From positions 11,302,001 through 11,366,000 of the forward strand of contig JAWHQI010000009.1 in NCBI GenBank assembly GCA_033032865.1: a stretch of DNA of 64,000 bases, written 5' to 3'. Shown piece by piece: positions 1 to 10,132 of the stretch. Under the pieces are notes generated by a model that searched no databases, was not told where the DNA came from, and was given only the letters and a program-made list of their open reading frames with translations. The position numbers and the translations under genes are program-made. Position 1 is the first letter of the stretch. The number at the start of each line of letters is the position of its first letter. Source of the DNA: Dactylorhiza incarnata. Its lineage: Eukaryota; Streptophyta; Magnoliopsida; Asparagales; Orchidaceae.

Positions 1-548
1 ATGGGTGTGTTCGAAAACAAGAGGAGAGGGGGTCCTTTTATAGTCCAAGCGCTACCGCTGGCGCTAGCGCTGCCGCCGGCGCTAGCCCGGATTAGGAAAC
101 AATTTGCCCGGCAGGATCTCCCATCCGCGGCAACGTTTTGCTCTATGCCTTCTGTGCACCAATCTACCGCCAGCGCTAGTAGCTACCGCCGGCGCTATCC
201 CCGATTAAGAAACTTCTTGCGCGGCAGGATCTTCAATTTGCGGCAACCTTGCTTTTATTCCTTCTGTGTTCATCGCTAGCGTCAGCGTTATCCGCTACCG
301 CCAGGCGTTAGCACCTTCTATAACAGCTCCTGGAATTGCACTATTCATCGCTAGCGCCCGGCGCTAGTTGCTACCGCCGGCGCTAGTGAGCCTCTTCGAA
401 TTCTGGCTTCAATTTTGGGGGCAGTCATCATGAGTACTCCTTGAGTCATATGGACTATGTTAACTTGCACACTTGAACACACAAGATCAAATACACATAG
501 GATTTGTTATTCTCAAACCTAGTAGATGCAGAAGACCATGTTCCAACA
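1..548 (-). repeat. Sire-1 left LTR (3' LTR), truncated by window edge
   Basis: It matches 7151-7718 of the right LTR and ends in TTCCAACA. The right copy is 20 bp longer because a 20-bp unit containing CGGCGCTAG is duplicated there. It contains GC-rich palindromic repeats of the CTAGCGCC/GGCGCTAG type. Confidence 0.95.
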
Positions 549-562
549 AACTCCCCCTTTTG
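549..562 (-). other. Sire-1 polypurine tract
   Basis: Read on the minus strand this is an A/G-rich tract (AAAAGGGGGAGTT) ending at the LTR boundary, the expected plus-strand DNA primer site. Further copies of AGGGGGAG (minus) lie at 681-688, 698-705 and 790-797, the multiple-PPT arrangement known in Sireviruses. Confidence 0.85.
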
Positions 563-1565
563 ATAATAACAAATCCATTAATAATAAATCAAAGCATTAA
601 TAGATAAGCATGATGAAACTCTACTTGTGTGTGTGAGAGTGATGACTTAGGATAATTATTGATTTTAGCATTTAGAATTGCTCCCCCTAAATACTTGCTC
701 CCCCTAAGTGAGTGCTCCCCTAATATGTAAGCTATCATCCGAATTTGTCATGTTGGGTTTATGATAGCGGGTTATTTTTCATGTTAGTTCTCCCCCTTTG
801 TTATTAGCAAAAGAGGGTAGGGAAACAAAGCACCAAAGAATTTGTAAATAGAAGAGAAGGCATGATCGAGCTTTTTAAGTAAATGATAAGGACGTTTAGA
901 ATTGTTTTTCATTGAAATAGATCAGAGTTATAAGCATTACAAAATTTTCAGAGTTTTTAGCATAAACGATTTTTATGTTTGAAGTAACCAATAAAAAGTG
1001 TTCCAAGGAAATCTATTACTTAATGAAAGATAGGAAATTTTAAGAATAAGTGATGATGCAAAGAATACAAGATATTAAGTAAGCATGGAAGCGCAAGGTA
1101 AAAACACTTATATGGTTAAGATGCGGAAGACTTATAGCAATACAAAAAACATCAAATAGTAATGATAATCCAAAAAAAGTTAAAGTTCACAAAAGATGAT
1201 GTTTTTGTAAATCATTTTGTAGTTTTAAATTTGATAACAACCAAGCATGAAATAATGTTTATAAAAAAAAATACTACAATGTTACTTTAATTCATAATTC
1301 CAAAAACATACAAAACATTGTAGAACACATGCTAGGTTATCTAGTGCATTTCATAAAGAAAAAGGAATATAGAATTTAGCATTAGGATCCAATACTCATG
1401 AGAAGAAGTGTTATGGAAGATAATAATATGCACATAAGTGTATTTTTGAGGAATGTAAACAAATGTTTTGATCAAAAATACAAGATATATGTAAAGTACG
1501 AGCACAATAAAACACAAATAAGATTACTTCCACACACTTTAATGCACAAAAAAAATGTACAACTA

Positions 1566-1626
1566 CCAAGGTGCTTTGCACACACAATGCTCATCAAGAC
1601 TTATCAGGGTGCAAAGTAGTGCTTGG
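1566..1626. repeat. Sire-1 hairpin repeat, copy 1
   Basis: The outer stem is CCAAG/CTTGG and the inner stem CTTTGCAC (1574-1581) / GTGCAAAG (1609-1616). The 27-nt loop is strongly conserved with copy 2 while the inner stem is not. Confidence 0.65.
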
Positions 1627-1744
1627 GGGATCACATATTTTATTTTGAATTTTGAGACTAGTGATCCGGTGTACTTAAGAGTAAGTGGTTTTTCTTATTT
1701 TTGAAAGAAAGATTTGATTTGCACAAGACACTTTACTATTCTTT

Positions 1745-1805
1745 CCAAGGTGCTCAACCTCATAATGCTTATTAAGGCTTATCAGGAGGTTCAAGTAGTG
1801 CTTGG
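1745..1805. repeat. Sire-1 hairpin repeat, copy 2
   Basis: It is also 61 nt, with the same outer stem and nearly the same loop as copy 1. The inner stem is now AACCT/AGGTT, so both arms changed together and pairing is kept. Confidence 0.65.
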
Positions 1806-3015
1806 TGGAGTTATCTTTTTCATTTATTCTATAATTATGTTTTGTACAAAGTTCTCTGAATACACTTGTTTTGCAAATCAATAGAATTTATGAAAAACAT
1901 AACCACTTTCCTTAATTTTTAAGAGTGCAAAATAAGGAGTGTAGTTAAGATACTTATGCAATTTTAATTTATTTGTACTAATACAAAACATACACAAGCA
2001 TTCTTAGATTAAATACATATGTAGACAATGCCAAAAAAAAGTGAGTGAATAAATATCATTATCAAACATAAAGCATTTCTCATACTTAGAGGCATGCTAA
2101 GCTTGATCCTACACAACTTTTAAACTATAATTGATGCACATTTGAATAGATATATCAAAGCATGAAGAAAGACAATGTCCAAAGTAGTTTGAAAAGAAAA
2201 ATTGTAACTTTGTAGAATTTCAAAATAATAGATTAAATCATGCTTGAAAAAATCATACAGTTTTTTTTGATAGTTTTAAAGTTTTATATTTTTGTATTTG
2301 ATTTTAGCAAATAAAAGCATATTTTTGTAATTTTTCTTTTGTAATTTTTATATTTGATTTTTGTATAAAGATGGACTTTAAACAAAGGAAACAACACAAG
2401 CGAAAAAATAAAAACATATTTTTTTTTGTAATTTGGTTTTTGAAGTTTTGTATTTGATTTTTCAAAAAATAAAGAAACACAGAAGTGCAAAACTAAGTAG
2501 AAAATATAAATTAATATATTTTTAGAAATTTTTCGAAATTCAAAAATACAGAAAATAGAACATGGATGCTAGCGTCTGTGGTAGCGCTAGCGCGGGAGGC
2601 AGTGAACGATTTTTAAGGATTTTGAAATTTTAATTTTGGATCTTGATTAAGTGTCCCAATAGTAGTTCCATGCTGAATTTGCAGATTTTTAGGAGATGTT
2701 TTGGATGGTTAAAAACAAAAAAAAATGCATTTTTGAATTCGTTTTAATATGAAGAATCTAGGACACCCAATACAAGTCAAAATATACGAAATCCTGCCTC
2801 ACCAACTAGTACATATTGTAGAGATCAAATTTAGGTAATTAATGGAATTTTGTTTTATTTAAAAATCAGAAGGGCCCGATACCGCCGACGCTAGCACTAG
2901 CGCTGGCGCTATCGAGACTTTTGTTAAATCTGATCTATTCTTTCAGATCCGCCATTTCCTCCATTTTCTCCCAAAAAACTTCGAAGAACACTCGTTCCAA
3001 TCGCCCAGATCTGAG

Positions 3016-3407
3016 GTATTATCTCATCTTTTCTTATAATTTTTGTTTTAAAGCTTGATTGTGATGTTAGAGATGAAGATATTTGAGGTTATTAGATGGA
3101 CTTAGAGATTAGATCTATAATGGTTGATTTTCATCAATATTAGGGTTTTTGTGAGGATTTTGATCTTGATTTTTATGTGGATTTCTTGGATTTAGTAATT
3201 TTTTACTTAGTTTAAATTTTGGTAATGTTGAAAAATATTACTTGGATATTTTTAGATCTAACTTGATCTTGATGTTGATTTCCTGGATCTATCAAGTTAA
3301 AAAAAAATGAAAATATTTTATTTTAGGAGATATATAAATATTTTTGTTTTTAGATGAAAAATATATTTCATTTTGGTTTAATAATAATTTTTTTGATAAT
3401 GTGGTAG
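3016..3407 (+). other. Possible leader intron of the Sire-1 antisense gene
   Basis: A donor-like GAG|GTATT at 3015/3016 and an acceptor-like GTGGTAG ending at 3407 directly precede the ATG at 3408. The stretch between is T-rich like a plant intron. The upstream 2940-3015 is C/T-rich, like a plant 5' leader. This is inferred from sequence only. Confidence 0.4.
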
Positions 3408-4484
3408 ATGGCCCTTAAAGGAAAGAAGAGTACAGAGTTAGCTGTAGAGGCAGTAGTAGTGGGCGTTCCATATGTCGTGGAGTTTGACTTGCCATGACAC
3501 TATCACATTATGCAGTTATTCGCTGCCTTCGAGGTGCTAAATTTATTTATTTCTGACGGATTTTCTTCTGAGTTAGTGCGAGAGTTCTATACGCATTTGG
3601 AAGACCCATAAAAGACCAGGCTGGATGGAGGAGTGCGGTCACAAGTGCAAGGGCAGGAGGTGACTATTACTCATGAGCAACTGAGGCGCGTATTTGGATT
3701 ATCCCAGCATTCACATCGGTTGGAGATTGTGGAGAGTTTCAGGGTGGACAGAGATTGGACTCAGGTGAACATGGTGCTACATAATAAGGAATGCAGAGGT
3801 CTGATCTCGTCGGTGTCGACACTCACCGTGGATGCCCTAGTTGTTCAGGATGTATTACGTCACACAATTATGCTGAAGTTGGGTGACACAGCAAAGGTCA
3901 CAGCCCAGCTCAGTTATGTCACTTATTTTATTTTGGAGGAGGAGAAGTTCGACGTGGCGGACTTACTACTTTCCCTGATTTGCTACTCCTACAAGTTGAG
4001 GCAACCCACCCGACAGAGATACAACAACTTGCCCCTGGGCGGCATCATGCAGCGGGTGATTCAGATGTAGTATCCTTCTATTGAGCTGGGTTTCTACTTG
4101 ATAGATTGCTATCCTCCTATTTATAGTACCTCGCATTTTTGAACATCCTTAGTCTCGGATGAGCCATCATCATCAACTCAACCACCACTCCGGCGAGGAG
4201 CGTCTTCTCGAGGGGCTCGAGATGCTCCTTATGGGTCCTTTCGAGAGGAGATGGGTGAGCGGATGACATATGTGGAGGAGGATGTTTCTGTGATAAGGAA
4301 GGATGTCTCTGGGATCAAAAAAATGATGAAGTTTATGATGAAAGCTTTAAAGTTAAACCCATCTACACCAGAGCGGAGGGAGTGGGAGAGCCCAGTTTTA
4401 GATCCGCCCCGCCACTCGATCCAAAGGGTTCACAGGAGACGCTCCCCGAGTCCTAGTGTGGAGGACATAGATGAGGAGGAGTAG
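3408..4484 (+). pseudogene. Antisense accessory ORF of Sire-1, plant-transposon-protein-like
   Basis: One uninterrupted reading frame of about 359 codons, opposite in strand to gag, broken by four stop codons (3495 TGA, 3609 TAA, 4068 TAG, 4137 TGA) and no frameshift. All four are explained by single C-to-T changes of CGA, CAA or CAG. The middle part (residues about 75-220) has the layout of the putative plant transposon protein domain seen in the accessory ORFs of Sire-2, -3, -4 and Athila: a LxxxGD/S..K(V/I)(T/S) segment followed by a hydrophobic stretch and DVADLLL (compare DWDGLFF in Sire-4). The C-terminal part is charged with a heptad-like stretch and ends in an Arg/Ser/Pro-rich and acidic tail. 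Function is unknown. Antisense extra ORFs are known from Tat-lineage gypsy elements. The domain similarity is my visual alignment. Confidence 0.6.
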
Positions 4485-4962
4485 TTATGAGAGGAACAAT
4501 TTTTATGTAATAATTCTGGAATTTGAACCTATGTCTTGGATGTTGTTGTTCCTTGAAATATGTTTATTTTGTTATCTTTTGGATGTTTGACTAGAACGTT
4601 TCATTTATAATTTGATGTTATGAAGTGGTGATATTTAGGAAAAAATTTTAAGTGGTATACCCCCTTTTTTGAAATCTTATGATTAAATATTTTACCACCA
4701 CATAGAAGATTTTGAATTTAATATATGTATAATGAGTATATGAATAATAAGTAGGTCATCTTAATAAGATTTTGAGTTTTGATTAAAGTTATAGGCTCAT
4801 TAAAATTTTTGATCATATTTCTTATACAAGATGACCATAACATGATAATTTCAAAAAAAATAAGAAAACAAAGAAAATTGAAAGACATTAAAGCACATCA
4901 TGAAGTAGAAAAATTGTATATTTCCCTTTTGAAAATATTCTACTTCATGCATTTGGTGGTAC
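4485..4962. other. Non-coding spacer between convergent Sire-1 ORFs
   Basis: About 480 bp of AT-rich sequence between the end of the antisense ORF and the end of gag, which converge. No ORF is credible here. It could hold 3' ends for both transcripts, but I see no decisive signal. Confidence 0.5.
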
Positions 4963-6441
4963 CTAATGAAAGAGAGATTTAGGTATCCAAAGAGGACCGG
5001 GTGTGATGGTTCCTTTGGGTACCCAAATACAACGTATTTGCTTTTGGGGAGATGGAAATGAATGGGCCCCATTTTGTGGTGTTTGTGTTTCATCTTTGGT
5101 TTTGGGCCTCCATTCAAACTGTGTTTTAATATTATTATTATGAGTCAAATTTTTATTGTGATAATCTTTACCTTTAGGAATATAATTGTAGTGATTATAG
5201 AAAGCATTTTTCATAGAAAATTTGTGAAGTTTTATGTTGGGAGAAGTTTGATGATAATAATAATTGTACTTTGGAATTTCATTTTTAATTTGTTGATGTC
5301 TTTTATTTCCATTGTTTGATTTATTAATACTTTGAGAATTTATATTTAACTTGCTTTTAGATATATCATGGTATTGTGAATGAGTGTTTTTCCTTATGAT
5401 TTCCTTGAGCAAGTTGATTTTAGCATTTAATTCATCATTTTTAGTTTGTAAATTGTGTCTGGCTTTATTGTAAGCGATTGTGCTATTTTTAAGAGTGGTA
5501 GCAATTGATTCAATATGTTTTTCATATTCATCCCTATATTCATCAAATGTTTCGTCCATCTCTTTAATTTCAATCTCGTAGTCTTTATATTTAGCACAAT
5601 CATTCTTCGACGATGAATTTTCTAAACATAATTTTTCATTATGTTCTTTCACACAAATTATTTCTTTTTCAAGTTCTTTGACTTTTTCTTTAATATTATT
5701 ACAATCAAAACAAGATTTTGTATTTTCAAGTAAAAAACAAGATGATGAAGACACATCACAATTTGATTCATTAGCCTTTAGCCTCTTATTTTCTAAACGT
5801 AAGTTTTTATTAGCAATTTTCAATTTTTTGATCTTTCGTTTAGCTATTTTTAATATGTTGAAACTAGAGGTTATTACACAAGACGAAGATTTAGTCTTTC
5901 TTACAGCGCTTTTGGAGGAGGCAAAATATGAGCATGAAGTTCCTTTGTCATCTTTTAGTCCTTCCTCGATCACAGATGAGTTTTCATCTTCTTTTGATGT
6001 ATTGTTCTCTTTCTCTATTTCAATATTCTCCATGACTTTGCTTCGAGAGAGATCTTCTTGGATGATAATGGATTCTTGTACGTTCTTTTCCTCTTGTGTT
6101 TGTTCCACACATGCGAGAGGAAGGTCATACATTTCTTCAAGAAAGTGCCATATTTTGTATGCACTAGAAAAGCAATATATGAATTTGAAAATTTCATTAG
6201 ATAGTGCACAAAATAGATAGTGTTTTGCTTTGGCATTTAGCTGACGTTCTTTTTTATTTGATTCATCCGCAAGTCTTATAATTGCTAAGTTCCATACTTC
6301 GATGTCTAAAGTTTTAATAAATTTTTCAATTAAGATTTTCCATCCTTTATAATTTGTTCCTTCAAACAAGGGTGGTTTATGTGATATTTCGTCTTCACAG
6401 AAATTTGCCCCACTAATTGAAGAATGATCATGAGACGTCAT
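4963..6441 (-). CDS. gag: Sire-1 gag protein, no zinc knuckle
   Basis: An intact 492-residue ORF. Residues about 20-110 are the copia-type gag domain (UBN2/DUF4219 family): FEGTNYKGWKILIEKF then a region ending YKIWHFLEEMYD. The middle (about 190-350) is Lys/Glu/Asn-rich with long predicted coiled coils. The C-terminus contains WVPKG repeats like the gag-pol linker of Sireviruses. Related gags have one or two CCHC zinc knuckles; none is visible here, and pol does not follow. The protein would form or join particles made by relatives and may be a gag-only product. It starts about 50 bp inside the primer-binding site, as expected. The low-complexity Asn/Lys composition follows the AT-rich DNA. 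Intactness contrasts with the broken antisense ORF. Confidence 0.75.
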   Translation of the reverse strand: MTSHDHSSISGANFCEDEISHKPPLFEGTNYKGWKILIEKFIKTLDIEVWNLAIIRLADESNKKERQLNAKAKHYLFCALSNEIFKFIYCFSSAYKIWHFLEEMYDLPLACVEQTQEEKNVQESIIIQEDLSRSKVMENIEIEKENNTSKEDENSSVIEEGLKDDKGTSCSYFASSKSAVRKTKSSSCVITSSFNILKIAKRKIKKLKIANKNLRLENKRLKANESNCDVSSSSCFLLENTKSCFDCNNIKEKVKELEKEIICVKEHNEKLCLENSSSKNDCAKYKDYEIEIKEMDETFDEYRDEYEKHIESIATTLKNSTIAYNKARHNLQTKNDELNAKINLLKEIIRKNTHSQYHDISKSKLNINSQSINKSNNGNKRHQQIKNEIPKYNYYYHQTSPNIKLHKFSMKNAFYNHYNYIPKGKDYHNKNLTHNNNIKTQFEWRPKTKDETQTPQNGAHSFPSPQKQIRCIWVPKGTITPGPLWIPKSLFH

Positions 6442-6478
6442 TATTCCCGGTTGTTAAGCCGATTGGAATAAAAAAAAA

Positions 6479-6490
6479 CCTCTAATACCA
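6479..6490 (-). other. Sire-1 primer-binding site
   Basis: The minus strand reads TGGTATTAGAGG two bases from the LTR end. It matches the tRNA-iMet complement TGGTATCAGAGC at 10 of 12 positions. Confidence 0.9.
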
Positions 6491-6492
6491 CT

Positions 6493-7718
6493 TGTTGGAT
6501 CGGTCGGGCCCTTAGAGGGGGGGGGGGGGTGAATAAGGGTTTTCAAAAACTTTAGATTATATTTATTAAACTTTGAAATATTGCAAGATTAATACAATGA
6601 GAAATCAAGTAAAACAATAAAGAGAGACAAGCTTTATTAATGTTAAATAAGTTTTACAAAACTTGATCTCAATGACGCTAGAGATCGGGGGCGAATAATA
6701 AAAAGGCTCTTTTAGTTTTCTATCCCGACTCGCTTCCCCACAAACCGGTGGCCCTAGCCTTATCCTCCCCGGATTCGGCCTCAAGCCGCTCTAGCCAATC
6801 CTTCCCCGGATGTGGCCTCGAGCACCCCCTAGAACTAGCCTAGATCTAGTCGCCAACACGAGGCGAATTTCAGCCCTAAGTCTACCCCAGACCTAGTCGC
6901 CAACATGAGGCGATTTCACTACCGTTTACAATGAAGAAAGAGAAATAAAATAACAAAACCTCCCTTAAGATGAACTTTTGAAGTCAAAGATGAAGATCCG
7001 CTGTAGAATCAGCGTTTGTTGAAGCGGACTTCGTCTGGATTCGGCGTGATGGAATTCTCCTTCAGAAATTGGCAGAGCTTCGCTGGGACCTCGAATTTCG
7101 GCTAGGACAAGCCTCTGGAATTCTAGTACTCTCTCTCTGAGGTGTATGCAATGGGTGTGTTTGAAAACAAGAGGAGAGGGGGTCCTTTTATAGTCCAAGC
7201 GCTACCGCCGGCGCTAGCGCTACCGCCGACGCTAGCCCGGATTAGGAAACAATTTGCGCGGTAGGATCTCCCATCCGCGGCAACGTTTTGCTATATGCCT
7301 TCTGTGCGCCAAGCTACCGCCAGCGCTAGTTTCTACCGCCGGCGCTATCCCCGATTAAGAAACTTCTTGTGCGGCAGGATCTTCAATCCGCGGCAACCTT
7401 GCTTTTATTCCTTCTGTGTTCATCGCTACCGCCGGCGTTATCCGCTACCGCCAGGCATTAGCTCCTTCTATAACAGCTCTTGGAATTGCGCTATTCATCG
7501 CTAGCGCCCGGCGCTAGTTGCTACCGCCCGGCGCTAGTTGCTACCGCCGGCGCTAGTGAGCCTCTTCGAATTCTGGCTTCAATTTTGGGGGCAGTCATCA
7601 TGAGTACTCCTTGAGTCATATGGACTATGTTAACTTGCACACTTGAAAACACAAGATCAAATACACATAGGATTTGTTATTCTCAAACCTAGGAGATGCA
7701 AAAGACCATGTTCCAACA
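6493..7718 (-). repeat. Sire-1 right LTR (5' LTR)
   Basis: 1226 bp with TGTTGG/CCAACA ends. On the minus strand the order is GC-palindrome array (about 7195-7560) upstream of a TATA box (7184-7193), then a leader holding small hairpins (two copies of TCGCC-N7-GGCGA at 6850-6866 and 6897-6913), then a 13-base G run (6517-6529) near the LTR end. The first bases after it (7719-7723, GATAC) are the likely target duplication; the left copy is outside the window. Confidence 0.95.
7184..7193 (-). promoter_or_regulatory. Sire-1 LTR TATA box
   Basis: The minus strand reads CTATAAAAGG. It sits directly downstream of the palindrome array, consistent with the U3/R boundary about 30 bp further on. Confidence 0.7.
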
Positions 7719-7927
7719 GATACGTCGACTAGAAGTCAGAGTTACGTCGACATAGGTTACGTCAAATTCTGTTTAGAGTTACTTTGACTCTTTCTGAGAG
7801 GAACGTCGACTACACTTCGACGTTGCGTCGAATACTATTCGACGCATATTTACTTAGGCTAATTTTTTATTCTTAGAATTTATATTCTACTCATTTTGAG
7901 GGCTTAAGATAAATCATTTTCCCAACA
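7719..7927 (-). repeat. Sire-2 left LTR (3' LTR), cut by Sire-1
   Basis: It ends in CCCAACA and is followed by the PPT. It contains AACGTCGA-N7-TCGACGTT joined to TGCGTCGA-N7-TCGACGCA, identical in arrangement to 13731-13775 in the right LTR. Confidence 0.9.
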
Positions 7928-7942
7928 ATCTCCCCCTATTTG
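7928..7942 (-). other. Sire-2 polypurine tract
   Basis: The minus strand reads AAATAGGGGGAGAT directly before the LTR. Extra AGGGGGAG copies occur inside the accessory ORF at 8213-8220, 8303-8310 and 8441-8448. Confidence 0.85.
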
Positions 7943-8113
7943 TCTTAACCCTACTCAGGGAGAAATTGTATCTGGTTTTAATCAACACAGCAACACATTC
8001 ATATATAGAAAAGAAATATGTTAAGTAATCAGAAGAAAATAGAATCATACACACAGACTTCATAAACAGTATTTAAGCAAGGAGGAAGGAAAATATCAAC
8101 ATTTTTCAACACA

Positions 8114-9751
8114 TCACTCAGGAGGGATAGGAGGAGTTTTTCTTTTCCTAGTGAATACTAAAGTTTTTAAGGAAGAGAGTTGCTCCTTCTCAGTAACAGG
8201 TGGTTCACTCAGCTCCCCCTGAGATGGTACTTCCTTTGAGCCTTTTACTTCTGCCTCTTCAGTTTCTTTCTCAGCTCCAGCTTCAAGTATGTCAGCATTT
8301 GGCTCCCCCTGAGCTTCAGCTTCTTTTTCTTTCTCAACTTCAGCATCAGTTTCCTTTTCAACTTCTGCTCTGCTAGCCTCCCCTTGAAAGAGGACTACTT
8401 GTTGTGTAGCTTCTCTTGAGAGATGCTCTTCATCTAATTTCTCCCCCTTCTTGACCTTCTTATCCAAGGAGGTTAAGAAAGACTTGGTCACTTTAGAGGA
8501 AGAGACAGAGGACTTCAAGCTTTGCACAGAGGCATTGACCCCATCAATTTGGGTTTGCATGTGCATGATGGAAGAGTGAAGTTGGGAGCAGTGTCCATCC
8601 AGCATTTCTTGAAATTTTTGGGGTGCTGACAGGATACACTGGGTGATGAGAGTTTTAGTGGATGGAGATGGTTCAAGATGTGTTGAAGTAGGAGATAATG
8701 GTGGAGGTGGAGGTGATGAAGGTGCAGTGAGGACTGTATCATTGTGATGAGGTGAGTTTGATGGAGGAGGTGGAGGAATAGAGGAGGGTTGAGCAGGTGA
8801 TTGAATTGGTAGTTGTGAATGTGTAGATAAGATAGGAGGTGTGAGGGTGGTAGAAGCAATAGGTGTGGATGATGTTGGTAGAGAAGAGGTGTCTGTATGA
8901 AGAGGAGGAGGTGAGGATGGATGTCTAGGAGAGTTAGGAGGAGAGGGAGTCCTGTCAGTAATGGCACCAGGCTTGGGAATTTGCCTGGTCCATTTTGAGA
9001 AGAGGGCTATGGACATCCTTTTTCTAGGGGGAATGGGGATTCCTTTTGAGCTATATAGGTCGGGGAAGGAGTGGAGGAGTACCTGACCATGATCCTCATA
9101 TAGGCATTCTCTTTGTGAGAATATTTGTAGCCTATCATTTTTAGTAAGCAGCTGGCCCAGTCAACCTTCTTTTTCAGCACAAGGGCCCCCATGATGTTTA
9201 GTTGCTGCTTGGGCACTGCATCATGGGCAGAGATCTTGCATAATAGAACTTTTCCTACTATATCTGCCAATAGCCTATATTCCTCAGAAAAATCTATTTT
9301 CTTCCGGTGAATTGGTTTATCTTTGGAGAACTTCATGATGAGTAATAGATTCTTGGTTTCCTCAGGGGTGAGTTCCACAGGTTCATCACCTGATAAGGGA
9401 ATGATGATGAAGATTCATTTAGCTATTCTTAAAAAATAATTTGCTTTCTTTTTGATTTGAAATAGAATAGTGTATTTGTGTACCTGATGGAAGATCAAAG
9501 GTGTCCCTAAGGTGTTCTGCAGAGATTGAGACAGGTGTCTCATCGAGTGTTCCCGTAATTTCTCCTTGCTCAGATATCTGAACATGATTCATTAACTCAG
9601 TCAGTTCTGTCTCTAGGATTCTGCATCTTGTGGAAATGAGTTTGTCTAGACCAGCTTCAGTGAAGAGAGCTATGATGCTCTTATAGTTTTCGGCGGCGGC
9701 TTGGAAGGATTCAAGATCAATATCGAAACCAGAGTTTATCTTGGGAGCCAT
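8114..9751 (-). pseudogene. Sire-2 accessory ORF2, env-like position
   Basis: Three minus-strand segments (9751-9419, 9378-9007, 9016-8114) form one broken gene. The first begins MAPKINSG. The second contains a GKVLLCKISAHD-type motif followed by VDWASCLLK, matching the putative plant transposon protein domain found in Sire-3, Sire-4 and Athila. The third is Pro/Ser-rich (about 100 residues), then a coiled-coil-like region, then an acidic Glu-rich tail, ending with a basic RKRKTPP patch that could be a nuclear signal. No clear membrane segment is seen, so an envelope role is not supported by sequence. AGGGGGAG copies in the coding strand are read as QGE or KGE. Function is unknown. Confidence 0.65.
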
Positions 9752-10132
9752 TTAGGTCAGTGAGAGAGAAGAAGAGATGCCTGGATAGAGAAATGAGAAG
9801 GATGAGAGAAGCTTAGGAGTGTGCAGAATTTTAACTGAAGAGTCTATTTAAGTCAGGTGAAATGTCGATACGAGACACAACTCGAGGTTTATTCGGTACA
9901 GCGGTAGATGTGACCGAAAATATTTTAGTATTGCCGCTCTTTTTCATGAAGTCGACGTTGCGTCGAGTGGAAGTCGATGTATGCGCCGGTATAGTCTGAT
10001 AGGGTTTCCTATCGACATATGCGTCGATTAAGAGATCGACATGACTTTTACTTTGTCTGAAAATTCCAGGTCTTTCTTCAGAGATTATTCCTTCCTACTC
10101 CTAAGGTTTTCTAAGTCACCCTAGGACTAATT
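9752..10132. other. Sire-2 gag/ORF2 junction with CpG palindromes
   Basis: About 380 bp without an ORF. The part 9861-10045 holds several GTCGA half-sites, including TGCGTCGA-N7-TCGATGTA at 9959-9981, the same motif as in the LTR. This is where pol would be expected to end. Confidence 0.65.

Larger units (their letters stand above)
800..2940. other. Sire-1 AT-rich non-coding interior
   Basis: About 2.1 kb of very AT-rich DNA with no credible ORF. It includes two 61-nt hairpin-forming repeats (1566-1626, 1745-1805) and two isolated clusters of the LTR-type GC palindrome (around 2569-2600 and 2876-2915) that flank the antisense ORF region. Confidence 0.7.
1..7718 (-). mobile_element. Sire-1: Sirevirus-like Ty1/copia LTR element lacking pol, left end outside window
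   Basis: Positions 1-548 and 7151-7718 are near-identical direct repeats, so the window opens inside the left LTR. The right LTR is 6493-7718 with TG/CA ends. A primer-binding site next to the right LTR and a polypurine tract next to the left LTR, both read on the minus strand, fix the direction of transcription as leftward. The interior holds a gag ORF (4963-6441, minus) and a broken ORF on the opposite strand (3408-4484). No protease, integrase, RT or RNase H motif is visible on either strand, so it is non-autonomous. It inserted into the left LTR of Sire-2: the bases after 7718 continue the Sire-2 LTR, whose intact right copy reads uninterrupted through this point. Confidence 0.9.

Noticed and set aside
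1..279. 92-codon ORF at the window start
   Set aside because: It lies wholly in the LTR over GC palindromes; the related right LTR copy has it broken.
1566..1626. Hammerhead-ribozyme-like CTGATAAG and TTGATGAG on the minus strand
   Set aside because: I cannot place the required GAAA core and cleavage site in a three-stem arrangement.
5678..6220. 180-codon plus-strand ORF over Sire-1 gag
   Set aside because: It is the reverse-strand shadow of the gag coiled-coil region; the gag frame has the recognisable domain.
6479..6490. tRNA gene fragment
   Set aside because: Only the 12-nt primer-binding complement is present, as at every other PBS in the window.
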